This document shows positions 1-8,291 of a stretch of DNA of 20,107 nucleotides, piece by piece. The notes beneath the pieces are model-generated. The model had not been told where the DNA came from. It did not search any database and was given only the letters and a program-made list of their open reading frames with translations. Location of the stretch: the NCBI GenBank assembly GCA_017631745.1, contig JAGBSR010000127.1, forward strand, positions 1-20,107, read 5' to 3'. The position numbers and the translations under genes are program-made. The stretch comes from Clostridia bacterium. GTDB lineage: Bacteria; Bacillota; Clostridia; Oscillospirales; Acutalibacteraceae. Position 1 is the stretch's first letter, and every line of letters begins with the position of its first letter.

Positions 1-1215
1 ACCCTGCTTCTCGAGCTCTTCGAGTACGCGTGCGATTGATGATTTTTTATCTGTGTAACCGTTGAGATAATCTGAGTTGACCATTTCGCCGTCGCCTGTG
101 TAAGCTTCAACTGCGATGTCGCCACCCTTGATTACTTCGATGATATCAATGCCGAACTTCTTAGCGAAGTCGTAGTCTCTCTGGTCGTGTGCGGGTACAG
201 CCATAATAGCGCCTGTACCGTAGCCCATCATTACGTAGTCTGAAATGAAGATGGGGATTTCCTTGCCGTTTACGGGGTTGGTAGCTGTGAAACCGTCAAG
301 CTTAACGCCTGTCTTATCCTTAACAAGCTGAGTTCTTTCAAACTCTGTCTTCTTTGCACATTCAGCTCTGTAGTTTTCTACATCAGCGAAGTTCTTGATC
401 ATATCCTGATATTTATCAAGAAGAGGATGCTCAGGGGCCATAACCATAAATGTTACACCGAAAAGTGTGTCGGGACGGGTTGTGTAGATTCTGAGCTTTT
501 CATCGGTACCGTTGACTGTGAAGTTAACAAAAGCACCTGTTGACTTACCGATCCAATTTTCCTGCTGAAGCTTGATGTTGGGAAGATAGTCTACGCCGTC
601 AAGACCCTCGAGGAGCTTATCAGCATATTCTGTAATGCGAAGGTACCATACATCCTTTGACTTCTGAACGATGTCGCTGTGGCAGATATCGCACTTACCG
701 CCCTGTGAGTCCTCGTTTGAGAGAACAACCTTACATGAGGGACAGTAGTTAACAAGAGTCTTATCTCTGAAAACAAGACCGTTTTCAAACATCTTGAGAA
801 AAATCCACTGAGTCCACTTATAGTAGCCCTCTTCTGTGGTATCTACAACTCTGTTCCAGTCAAATGAGAAGCCTACTCTTTTGAGCTGTGAAGAGAATTT
901 TGCAATGTTGTTATCTGTAAGCTGTCTGGGGTGGATACCTGTTTTGATAGCTGAGTTTTCTGTGGGAAGACCGTATGCATCGAAACCGATGGGGAAAAGA
1001 ACATTGTAGCCTTCCATTCTTCTCTTACGGGATACAACCTCAAGACCTGAGTAAGCCTTGATGTGACCTACGTGCATACCGCTGCCGCTGGGATAAGGGA
1101 ATTCTACGAGAGCATAAAACTTTTTCTTTTCAGAATTGTCCTGAGCGTTGAATACGCCTGCCTGCTCCCATTTTTCCTGCCATTTTTGTTCGTTGGCTTT
1201 AAAATCGTAATTCAA
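1..1215 (-). CDS. leuS: Leucyl-tRNA synthetase, N-terminal 405 residues (gene runs off the left edge)
   Basis: LeuS is the class I aminoacyl-tRNA synthetase that charges tRNA-Leu with leucine in the cytoplasm and edits mischarged products. I translated the frame by hand: it stays open from a TTG start at 1215 to base 1. Visible are the class I HIGH-type motif HVGH (about residues 48-51, after PYPSGSGM), a zinc-binding pair CPSC (158-161) and CDIC (175-178), and editing-domain landmarks TTRPDTLFGV and GTGAIMAVPAHDQRD. The KMSKS loop and the anticodon-binding domain lie outside the window. The TTG start is chosen because GGAG (1224-1227) sits 8 nt upstream and the protein then begins NYDFKANEQKWQ, as expected for LeuS. 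No ATG fits. It is the last visible gene of the long series, 37 bp after rsfS. The gap is too short for a T-box. Identity is very secure. Confidence 0.97.
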   Translation of the reverse strand, partial: MNYDFKANEQKWQEKWEQAGVFNAQDNSEKKKFYALVEFPYPSGSGMHVGHIKAYSGLEVVSRKRRMEGYNVLFPIGFDAYGLPTENSAIKTGIHPRQLTDNNIAKFSSQLKRVGFSFDWNRVVDTTEEGYYKWTQWIFLKMFENGLVFRDKTLVNYCPSCKVVLSNEDSQGGKCDICHSDIVQKSKDVWYLRITEYADKLLEGLDGVDYLPNIKLQQENWIGKSTGAFVNFTVNGTDEKLRIYTTRPDTLFGVTFMVMAPEHPLLDKYQDMIKNFADVENYRAECAKKTEFERTQLVKDKTGVKLDGFTATNPVNGKEIPIFISDYVMMGYGTGAIMAVPAHDQRDYDFAKKFGIDIIEVIKGGDIAVEAYTGDGEMVNSDYLNGYTDKKSSIARVLEELEKQG

Positions 1216-1252
1216 ATTTATCACTCCGTTTAATTATTTACAATAGTTAATA

Positions 1253-1603
1253 TTACTCCACAATGTCAGAAATGTCAATAGTTCTTGCATCCTGCCAGAG
1301 TCTTTCAAGGTTGTAATATTCACGTGCTTCACCTGTGAATACGTGAACGAGTACACTGCTGTAATCAAGAAGAATCCAGCCTGTAGCTCTACCCTCAATA
1401 TGAGCAGGCTCTGTACCCTTCTGTGAAAGCTCATATTCAACTTCGTCAGCAAGTGCTTTTACATGGGTATTTGAAGTACCTGAAACAATAACAAAATAGT
1501 CAGCAACTATTGAGTGCTCGGTGATTTCAATAAGCTTTATATCCATACCCTTTTTATTGTCAAGTACTTTTACTATTTCTCTTGCAAGTTCGAGTTCAGT
1601 CAT
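1253..1603 (-). CDS. rsfS: Ribosomal silencing factor RsfS (YbeB/Iojap family)
   Basis: RsfS binds ribosomal protein L14 on the 50S subunit and blocks joining of the subunits when nutrients are short. The 116-residue product is full length for the family and carries its conserved stretches: ADYFVIVSGTS (about 35-45), HVKALADEVE, then a GWILLDYSSVLVHVF segment and the ending YYNLERLWQDA. The ATG at 1603 lies 8 bp inside the end of nadD-yqeK, with an AAAGGAG site inside that upstream gene, so translation of the two is probably coupled. Proximity to nadD and leuS is a known Firmicutes arrangement. Function is assigned by family; nothing odd is seen. Confidence 0.95.
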   Translation of the reverse strand: MTELELAREIVKVLDNKKGMDIKLIEITEHSIVADYFVIVSGTSNTHVKALADEVEYELSQKGTEPAHIEGRATGWILLDYSSVLVHVFTGEAREYYNLERLWQDARTIDISDIVE

Positions 1604-2765
1604 TTAACGTCACTCCTTTCATAAGTAATTCATTATAGTATTCCACACTGTCAGGGTGAATAATTCCCTGAAGCTTTGTCTGCTTGTTAAAAGTATATAT
1701 AAGCGAGTAAAGCGAAGCTTTTTCGAGAGAATGATTAAGGGATAAATCTCTCATAACATTCACATCGGGATAATTTCTCTCAGCTGAAATATAGTCAGCA
1801 ATATAGATGATTTTTTCCATAAGGCTCATTCCCGCCTTACCCGTTGTGTGATAGCGTACACTGCCGAGAATTTCAGGGTCGGTGATGCCCATTTCACATC
1901 TGAGATAACACTCCCCTGCTATGGCGTGCCACAGCGCAGGATTATTTTTCTCAGCATCGGTTAATGTAATACCGCCCTTTTCTATAAGTCTGAGCTGTTC
2001 ATCCTTTGGCATATTCTTTGCAATATCGTGTAAAAGTCCTGCAAAATATGCCTTTTCTTCATTACCGCCGTAGATTTTCGCAAGGTCCCTTGCTGAGTCG
2101 GCAACACCTGAAGAGTGGATGTATCGGTAATCGTCAAGCTTACTTTTAAGAAGCTTTCTGATTTCGGTGTATTTATCGGTGTAAAGACCTTTTTCCTTTA
2201 TATAGCCAAGCACCTTTTCACTCAGCATTGAAGTGGCATCATCTGCTGAAAGAAGTGCTTCTCTGACTTTGGTTGAGCTGCACTCAAAGGGCTCAAAGTC
2301 AATGATGAGTGTGTCTTTTTTCAGCACATCACGGCTGTATGCCTTAAGCTCATCGAGGCTGATATCGCCCTGTCTTGTGGTGGCGCAGATGGTCACTGCC
2401 GACAAAATATCATCATAGCGGTACCAACGGTGAAAGGAAAGAAGCATATCCGAGCCCATAATGAGATAAAGCTCATCATCGGGATAAAGCTTCTTAAGCT
2501 CAGTCACCGTATCAACTGTGTAGCTCTTGCCCTCACGCTTTATTTCAAGGTCGCTTATGATATAGTCCTCACCCTCAAAAGCAAGTCGGCACATTTGGAG
2601 TCGGTACTCGCTGTCAACGAGTCCACCACTTGATTTGTGAGGCGAAACACCTGAGGGCATAATGATTATCTTGTCAAGGTGCGCTTTAGTCTTTACCTCT
2701 TCGGCGAGCTTTATGTGACCCTTATGCACAGGGTTAAAGGCTCCGCCGTAAATACCGATACGCAT
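1596..2765 (-). CDS. nadD: NadD-YqeK fusion: nicotinate-nucleotide adenylyltransferase plus HD-domain Ap4A hydrolase
   Basis: This is one 389-residue reading frame with two enzymes. Residues 1 to about 195 are NadD, which adenylates nicotinate mononucleotide in NAD synthesis: nucleotidyltransferase motif GGAFNPVHKGH (7-17) and the ATP-binding SSTKVRE (163-169). Residues from about 200 to 389 match YqeK, an HD-superfamily enzyme known to cleave diadenosine tetraphosphate symmetrically: H217, the HD pair at 246-247, H280, H306 and D324 in IADYIS give the expected metal-ligand series. In many Firmicutes nadD and yqeK are adjacent separate genes; fused forms are known, for example in mycoplasmas. 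No stop or frameshift lies in the linker. The ATG at 2763-2765 overlaps the yhbY stop codon as TAATG. Both active sites look intact, so both activities are inferred. Confidence 0.95.
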   Translation of the reverse strand: MRIGIYGGAFNPVHKGHIKLAEEVKTKAHLDKIIIMPSGVSPHKSSGGLVDSEYRLQMCRLAFEGEDYIISDLEIKREGKSYTVDTVTELKKLYPDDELYLIMGSDMLLSFHRWYRYDDILSAVTICATTRQGDISLDELKAYSRDVLKKDTLIIDFEPFECSSTKVREALLSADDATSMLSEKVLGYIKEKGLYTDKYTEIRKLLKSKLDDYRYIHSSGVADSARDLAKIYGGNEEKAYFAGLLHDIAKNMPKDEQLRLIEKGGITLTDAEKNNPALWHAIAGECYLRCEMGITDPEILGSVRYHTTGKAGMSLMEKIIYIADYISAERNYPDVNVMRDLSLNHSLEKASLYSLIYTFNKQTKLQGIIHPDSVEYYNELLMKGVTLND

Positions 2766-3163
2766 TATTTTCTACCCTTTGTCTGGCTTCTGAAATAAAC
2801 CTTTTTGCCCTCTTTTTTAGCGGCATAGAGCTTTTCCTTAGCCTTTTTAGCTGCCATTTTCTTGTTTTTTTCTTTCTGAAGTGCTTTTTCCTTAAGCTCG
2901 GGGCTTTCTCTGTAAAGCACGATAACACCGCCGATAACCTGAATAACCTCAGCACCTGTAGCCTTTGCAAGCTCGTCGGCTGTTTCTCTGGGTGTGATGG
3001 GTGAAGATTCAAGAAGAACCTTAACCTTGATAAGCTCTCTTGCTCTGAGAGCATCGTCTGTCTGCTTGATGAGAGCATCGGACATACCGCCCTTACCTAC
3101 CTGAAAAAGAGGTTCGAGGTGATTAGCCTGTGCTCTGAAAGCTGCTCTTTCTTTACCTGTCAT
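2765..3163 (-). CDS. yhbY: YhbY-type ribosome assembly RNA-binding protein (CRM domain)
   Basis: YhbY proteins are small CRM-domain RNA-binding proteins associated with pre-50S particles. Residues 1-96 match the domain: LTGKE-like start (MTGKERAAFRAQANHLEP), a QVGKGGMSDALI segment (the family GKxG loop) and GAEVIQVIGGVIVLYRES near the end of the fold. Residues from about 97 to 132 form a lysine-rich tail, longer than in the compact E. coli protein (about 97 residues) and probably disordered and RNA-contacting. The ATG is preceded by AAGGAG at good spacing. It sits between rdgB (17 bp upstream) and nadD-yqeK (1-bp overlap). The family is clear; the exact RNA target is not known from sequence. 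Confidence 0.92.
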   Translation of the reverse strand: MTGKERAAFRAQANHLEPLFQVGKGGMSDALIKQTDDALRARELIKVKVLLESSPITPRETADELAKATGAEVIQVIGGVIVLYRESPELKEKALQKEKNKKMAAKKAKEKLYAAKKEGKKVYFRSQTKGRK

Positions 3164-3180
3164 TTCTTTAACTCCTTATA

Positions 3181-3765
3181 TCAAACAATCGGTAATATCT
3201 TCTGTAATTCTTTGAGGGCGTTGCCTCTGTGGCTGATAGCATCTTTTTCGCCCGCTGACATTTCGGCAAGACTTCTTTCCCCCACCATAAATAAGGGGTC
3301 ATAGCCGAAGCCGTTGCTGCCCTTTTTTTCATAGCCGATATAGCCCTCGCACTTGCCTGTAGCAGTTACCTCACTGCCGTCAGGAAAGCTGACACAGATT
3401 GCACAAGCGAAGTGTGCTGTTCTTTTCTCTGTGGGTACGCCATCAAGTTCTTTTAAAAGCTTACGGTTGTTACCGTCATCGTCGCCGTGTACACCGCTGT
3501 ATCTTGCTGAAAAGACACCCGGCGCACCACCGAGAGCGTCAACACAAAGTCCGCTGTCGTCTGCTATGCAAGGCAGTCCACTTTCCTTGCAGCCACTTTC
3601 TGCCTTGATTCTCGCATTGTCAAGGAAGGTTTCACCGTTTTCCTCAACATCTGAAAGCTCTATACCGATATCTGTATCTGTTACAACCTCATATCCCATA
3701 GGGCTGAGGATACGGCTCATTTCAGCAAGCTTATGTTTATTATGAGTTGCAATGATAATTTTCAT
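3181..3765 (-). CDS. rdgB: XTP/dITP diphosphatase (Ham1/RdgB family)
   Basis: RdgB hydrolyses dITP, XTP and dXTP to monophosphates, so deaminated purines stay out of DNA and RNA. At 194 residues it has normal length. Conserved elements are THNKHK (7-12, substrate phosphate binding), the acidic IADDSGLCVDALGG (67-80), GVFSARYSG (83-91), GFGYDPLF (152-159) and SHRGNAL (178-184). The start ATG lies 2 bp after the ftsY stop, and its binding site (GAGGAA) lies in the last codons of ftsY, so the two are likely translated together. Nothing is missing or truncated. Confidence 0.96.
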   Translation of the reverse strand: MKIIIATHNKHKLAEMSRILSPMGYEVVTDTDIGIELSDVEENGETFLDNARIKAESGCKESGLPCIADDSGLCVDALGGAPGVFSARYSGVHGDDDGNNRKLLKELDGVPTEKRTAHFACAICVSFPDGSEVTATGKCEGYIGYEKKGSNGFGYDPLFMVGERSLAEMSAGEKDAISHRGNALKELQKILPIV

Positions 3766-3767
3766 TT

Positions 3768-4703
3768 TTATTCCTCATCTTCAAAGTTTACGGATGTGTC
3801 TTCAAACATTGCTTTTGCAAAAAGCTTGGGCTTAAAGGGCTGAAGATCATCAATCTGCTCACCTACACCGATAAACTTAACGGGAAGCTTGAGCTCGTTT
3901 TTGATTGTCAGCACAACACCGCCTCTTGCAGTACCGTCAAGCTTTGTAAGTGCAATACCTGTAAGCTCGGCAACATTCATAAACTCTTTAGCCTGATTAA
4001 CCGCATTCTGACCTGTTGTAGCATCAAGTACGAGAAGAATCTCACGGTCGGCATAGGGAAGCTCTTTTTCTACAACTCTGTAGATTTTTGCAAGCTCGTC
4101 CATAAGATTCTTTTTATTGTGAAGTCGGCCTGCTGTATCAATGATAATGATGTCGCAATCTCTTGAAAGGCCTGCGCTGATAGTGTCGTAAACTACAGCG
4201 GCAGGGTCCGCACCCTCTTTGTGCTTGACAATATCAACGCCTGCTCTGTCAGACCAGATTTCAAGCTGTTCAATAGCTGCCGCACGGAATGTATCAGCCG
4301 CACCGAGAACAACCTTTTTGCCCTGCTTTTTATACATAGCAGCAAGCTTGCCGATAGTTGTTGTCTTACCAACACCGTTTACACCGATAACGAGAATAAT
4401 CGAGGGCTGTGTGATAAGGCCCATATCCTCGCCACCGTCAATCATTTCAGCGATGATTTCTGAGATAATCATCTTTGCGTGCTTGGGGTTGCGAACTTCG
4501 TTTTTATTTACACGGTGACGAAGCTCCGAAACGATATCGGTTGCAGTTTTCATACCGATATCGCCCATAATAAGAGCCTCTTCAAGGTCGTCAAAAAAGT
4601 CGTCTGTAATTTCTTCATAAGCACCGAGTACATCCTCGATGCGCTCTGTCATACCCTCACGGGTTTTCTTAAGTCCGAAACCAAATTTTGAAAAAATACC
4701 CAT
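3768..4703 (-). CDS. ftsY: Signal recognition particle receptor FtsY
   Basis: FtsY is the membrane-associated SRP GTPase that docks ribosome-SRP complexes at the translocon. The 311-residue protein is a short form: the NG domain is complete but the acidic A domain seen in E. coli is almost absent, as in many Firmicutes. GTPase motifs are G1 GVNGVGKTT (107-115), DTFRAAA (137-143), G3 DTAGR (189-193), G4 TKLD (253-256) and the closing GVGEQIDDL (279-287). The amphipathic N-terminus (MGIFSKFGFGLKK) may be its membrane anchor. GGAGGAAG precedes the ATG. It follows smc by 15 bp, the conserved smc-ftsY pairing. Confidence 0.97.
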   Translation of the reverse strand: MGIFSKFGFGLKKTREGMTERIEDVLGAYEEITDDFFDDLEEALIMGDIGMKTATDIVSELRHRVNKNEVRNPKHAKMIISEIIAEMIDGGEDMGLITQPSIILVIGVNGVGKTTTIGKLAAMYKKQGKKVVLGAADTFRAAAIEQLEIWSDRAGVDIVKHKEGADPAAVVYDTISAGLSRDCDIIIIDTAGRLHNKKNLMDELAKIYRVVEKELPYADREILLVLDATTGQNAVNQAKEFMNVAELTGIALTKLDGTARGGVVLTIKNELKLPVKFIGVGEQIDDLQPFKPKLFAKAMFEDTSVNFEDEE

Positions 4704-4718
4704 TGATTTCTTCCTCCT

Positions 4719-7700
4719 TTATTGTGTGATACCGAGCTTTTTAGCAAGCTCAGCTGTTTTGAGTTCAAGAAGCTTTGATACACCCTGCTCCTGCATTGTG
4801 ATACCGTAAAGCACGTCAGCCTCTTCCATAGTACCGCGTCTGTGGGTAATAAGAATGAACTGAGTGTTGCCTGTCATACGGCGTACATACTGAGCGTATC
4901 TTGTTACGTTAACATCGTCGAGAGCTGCCTCAACCTCGTCAAAGATGCAGAAGGGTGCGGGGTTAACCTTCATAATCGCAAAGAGAAGTGCGATAGCTGA
5001 AAGTCCCTTTTCACCGCCTGAAAGCGAGTCGAGTCTCTTAACCATTTTTCCGGGAGGCTGCAACTTGATGTCGATGTTACTTTCAAGCACATTTGTGGGG
5101 TCTTCGAGAATAATCTCTGCCTGACCGCCGCCAAAGAGCTCACGGAAGGTTTCACCGAAGTTCTGATTAATCTTGGCAAACTGCTCTCTGAACTGCTGTG
5201 ACATCTTATCTGTCAGTTCGTCGATAAGTCTTGTAAGCTCTTTCTTGCTCTTTTCTACATCTGAGACCTGAGCCGACATAAACTCATATCTTTCGCTGAC
5301 CTCTTTATATTCTTCGATAGCGCCCACATTTACAGCACCTAAGTGTCTGATTGAGCCCTTGATTTCATTAAGGCGTCTCTTTGAGCCTGCGGGATCCTCG
5401 GGCTTCTGACCTACTGCTTCAGCTTCGCGTTTTGTAAGCTGATACTCGTCATAAAGCTTATTTATAGTGTTGTCATAATCGAGAGTCATAGTCTGCTTTC
5501 TCTCTTCAAGACGGGCAAGCTCACCGCTGATTTTTTCTCTTTCGCCTGACTTGTTTCTTTCCTGAGTACGAAGTGAAGCTGAGCGTTCTTCGGTTTCACT
5601 TCTCTTTTTCTGCAGAGCTGTGATTTCATCCTTAGCCTGCTGACTCTTTTCAGAGAATGAAGCAGAAAGCTTCTGAAGCTCTTCAATTTCTTTTTCTATT
5701 GAGAGGTTATGATCCTTGATCTTCTGAATTTCATCAATAAGCTCTTTGTCTTTGTCTTCGTGGCTGACAAGTCTCGCCTTGAGAAGACCGAGAGCCTGAG
5801 TTCTCGCCTGCAAGTCTTTACCTGCGCCGTGAATATCAAGATTGAGCTTTGAAATAACAGATGTCATTTCTTCTCTCTTCTGAGAGATTTCCTTACGAAG
5901 CTCGCCGAGACTTTCGAGCTTAGCTTCTTTATCCTTAATCTCTTTTTCAAGCTCATCGCACTTAGCCTTAGCTTCCTTGAGTGAGTTTTCCATTGCTGAA
6001 ATTCTCTCGTCTGCGTGCTCTTTTTCGCCCTTTAATTCATCGAGCATTGATACAGCTGAGTAGTACTGCTCATAAACGAGATTTTTCTGACCCTCAAGTC
6101 TGATTTTCTCATCTGAAGCCTGAGAAAGAGCCTTTCTCTGCTCGTTGAGATCTGCTGTAAGAGTATCGATTTCATCTGTAAGCTTAGTGTATGTTTCTGT
6201 GAGCTCTGCAATATCTTTCTTGAGCTCCTCGCTCTTTTTGGTGAGCTTTTCAATCTCAGTACTTCTTGAGAGGATACCTGCATTCTGAGTACCCGAACCA
6301 CCTGTGATTGAACCGCCTGCATTGATAACCTGACCGTCAAGAGTAACTATCTTGAAGCGCTGATCATATTTTCTTGCGATTTCGATAGCGCAGGTGAGAT
6401 CTTCTGCAACTACAGTTTTACCGAGAAGTGAAGAAATAATCTCACTGTAAATTGCATCATATTTGAGCAGGTTTACTGCTTTATCAACATAGCCGAGGCA
6501 ATCTTCAAGACCGCTTTCGTCTAAATCTCTGCCCTTTACGGCATCGATAGGCTGGAAGGTTGCACGGCCTGCGCCCTGAGATTTAAGCAGGTTGATAGCT
6601 GTTTTTGCATCGTGCTGAGTGTCAACAACGATATTCTGCACAGCATTACCGAGAGCTGTTTCAATAGCAACGGCATATTCACTATCAACGCTGATAAGCT
6701 GTGACACTGTGCCGTGGATACCTCTGAGTGTGCCCTTCTGACTCTCTTTGATAACCTTTCTTACGGAGCCAGAATAGCCTTCCATATTCTTTTCAAGCTC
6801 GTGGAGCATATTGATTTTTGATGTTGTTCTCTGCTCTTCAAAGCTCTTTTCGTCAAGGTCCTTCTTCACCTTATCTGCCTTTGCTTCAAGGGATGAAAGC
6901 TTCATAGTATAGCCGTTGACAGAATTTGTGATTGAAGCAATTTCTTCAGTGCACTTCTTAAGTGCCTCATCAGCTTTTATCTTATCGTTTTCGGCAGAGT
7001 CCACAACCTCTTTGCGCTGATAAATCTGCAGATCGATTGTTTCAATTCGTGCCTTGATTTCACCGATAGCCGACTGAGCAGTTGACGATGCAACTCTGCT
7101 GTCTGCAAGATTTTTTGTAAGGATGTTGATATCCATGCTTATATCGGCTGTCTCTTTGTCAAGAGAGCCGCCCTGAGACTGCATTGTATTAAGCTCGTCG
7201 GTGATCTTCTGAAGCTCTGCACTTTTTTCATCACGGATTTTCTTAATCTGAGAAATAAGCTTTTCTTCGGTTTCAATTTCTTTTAAAAGCTGCTGCTGAC
7301 CGAGTTCTGAATCGTTTCTGTCTTTGCTGATACGCTCGATAGTGTCGTTATTGTGCTCGATTGAGCTTCTGAGCACGGCAATTTCACTGCCTGCAGTTGC
7401 CGCTTTTTCTTCGAGCTCAGATATACCCTGACGGATTTCGTCAATTCTGATATTGATATTCTGAGTATCAGTTATGCACTTTTCGATAAGCTCTTCAATT
7501 TCTTTAAGGTCTGCTTCCGCCGATTCATAGTGACCCTTTGCAATTGTGAGCTTGTCCTCCTGAGTTCTCAGATCTTCCTTGAGCTTGTCAATACTATAGA
7601 GCCACAGACCGATTTCGAGCACTTTCTTCTCTTCGCTGAGCACTAAGAATTTCTGAGCCTTTTCGCTCTGAGTTTTAAGGGGACCAATTCTGCCCTCTAA

Positions 7701-8291
7701 TTCGAGAAGAATATCTCTGAGTCGAACAAGGTTTTCTTCAGCCTGAGCGAGTCTTTTAAGGCTGTCGCTTCGTCTGTATCTGTAGGCTGAAATACCTGCT
7801 GCTTCTTCCAGCATATCACGGCATTCCTTAGCCTTACCGCTGACCATATCAGCGATTTTGCCCTGTGAAACCATTGAATAGCCATCTCTGCCGAGACCTG
7901 TATCCATAAACAGCTCGTGGACATCCTTAAGTCTTACACTTTCACCGTTAATTTTGTATTCGCTTTCACCTGAGCGGTAGTATCTTCTTGTTACGGTAAC
8001 CTCGTCGGTGTCCTTATCAATGGAACGGTCGGTATTGTCGAGTCTGAGTGTTACCTGAGCGAAACCGTGAGCCTTTCTGACTTTTGTACCGTCGAAAATA
8101 ACATCTTCCATTTTAGAGCCGCGAAGACTCTTGGTTGACTGTTCACCGAGTACCCAACGAACGGCGTCTGAGATATTACTCTTACCGCTGCCGTTTGGGC
8201 CGACTACTGCTGTTATGCCCTTTCCGAAGGTAAGGGTTGTCTTTTCGGGAAATGACTTAAAGCCTTGCATTTCAAGTGCTGTTAATATCAT
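4719..8291 (-). CDS. smc: Chromosome segregation ATPase SMC
   Basis: SMC dimerises and, with ScpA and ScpB, forms the condensin that organises and segregates the chromosome. The 1190 residues match the family length. Walker A is GPNGSGKSN (31-39). Two long heptad-rich arms (about 170-500 and 680-1010) flank a hinge near 505-670 with GTVSQLI and GGSITGGS. The ABC signature LSGGEK is at 1090-1095 and Walker B FCIFDE at 1114-1119, with the catalytic glutamate at 1119 and a D-loop ALDD. GGGAGG precedes the ATG, which overlaps the stop of the radical SAM gene by 4 bp (ATGA). scpAB is not in this window. Confidence 0.98.
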   Translation of the reverse strand: MILTALEMQGFKSFPEKTTLTFGKGITAVVGPNGSGKSNISDAVRWVLGEQSTKSLRGSKMEDVIFDGTKVRKAHGFAQVTLRLDNTDRSIDKDTDEVTVTRRYYRSGESEYKINGESVRLKDVHELFMDTGLGRDGYSMVSQGKIADMVSGKAKECRDMLEEAAGISAYRYRRSDSLKRLAQAEENLVRLRDILLELEGRIGPLKTQSEKAQKFLVLSEEKKVLEIGLWLYSIDKLKEDLRTQEDKLTIAKGHYESAEADLKEIEELIEKCITDTQNINIRIDEIRQGISELEEKAATAGSEIAVLRSSIEHNNDTIERISKDRNDSELGQQQLLKEIETEEKLISQIKKIRDEKSAELQKITDELNTMQSQGGSLDKETADISMDINILTKNLADSRVASSTAQSAIGEIKARIETIDLQIYQRKEVVDSAENDKIKADEALKKCTEEIASITNSVNGYTMKLSSLEAKADKVKKDLDEKSFEEQRTTSKINMLHELEKNMEGYSGSVRKVIKESQKGTLRGIHGTVSQLISVDSEYAVAIETALGNAVQNIVVDTQHDAKTAINLLKSQGAGRATFQPIDAVKGRDLDESGLEDCLGYVDKAVNLLKYDAIYSEIISSLLGKTVVAEDLTCAIEIARKYDQRFKIVTLDGQVINAGGSITGGSGTQNAGILSRSTEIEKLTKKSEELKKDIAELTETYTKLTDEIDTLTADLNEQRKALSQASDEKIRLEGQKNLVYEQYYSAVSMLDELKGEKEHADERISAMENSLKEAKAKCDELEKEIKDKEAKLESLGELRKEISQKREEMTSVISKLNLDIHGAGKDLQARTQALGLLKARLVSHEDKDKELIDEIQKIKDHNLSIEKEIEELQKLSASFSEKSQQAKDEITALQKKRSETEERSASLRTQERNKSGEREKISGELARLEERKQTMTLDYDNTINKLYDEYQLTKREAEAVGQKPEDPAGSKRRLNEIKGSIRHLGAVNVGAIEEYKEVSERYEFMSAQVSDVEKSKKELTRLIDELTDKMSQQFREQFAKINQNFGETFRELFGGGQAEIILEDPTNVLESNIDIKLQPPGKMVKRLDSLSGGEKGLSAIALLFAIMKVNPAPFCIFDEVEAALDDVNVTRYAQYVRRMTGNTQFILITHRRGTMEEADVLYGITMQEQGVSKLLELKTAELAKKLGITQ

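Noticed and set aside
1216..1252. T-box leader for leuS
   Set aside because: Only 37 bp separate rsfS and leuS, too little for a T-box.
2734..3078. 114-codon minus-strand frame over yhbY
   Set aside because: It is out of frame with the conserved YhbY protein and dominated by Leu/Ser/Arg from frame shift; the yhbY frame explains the region.
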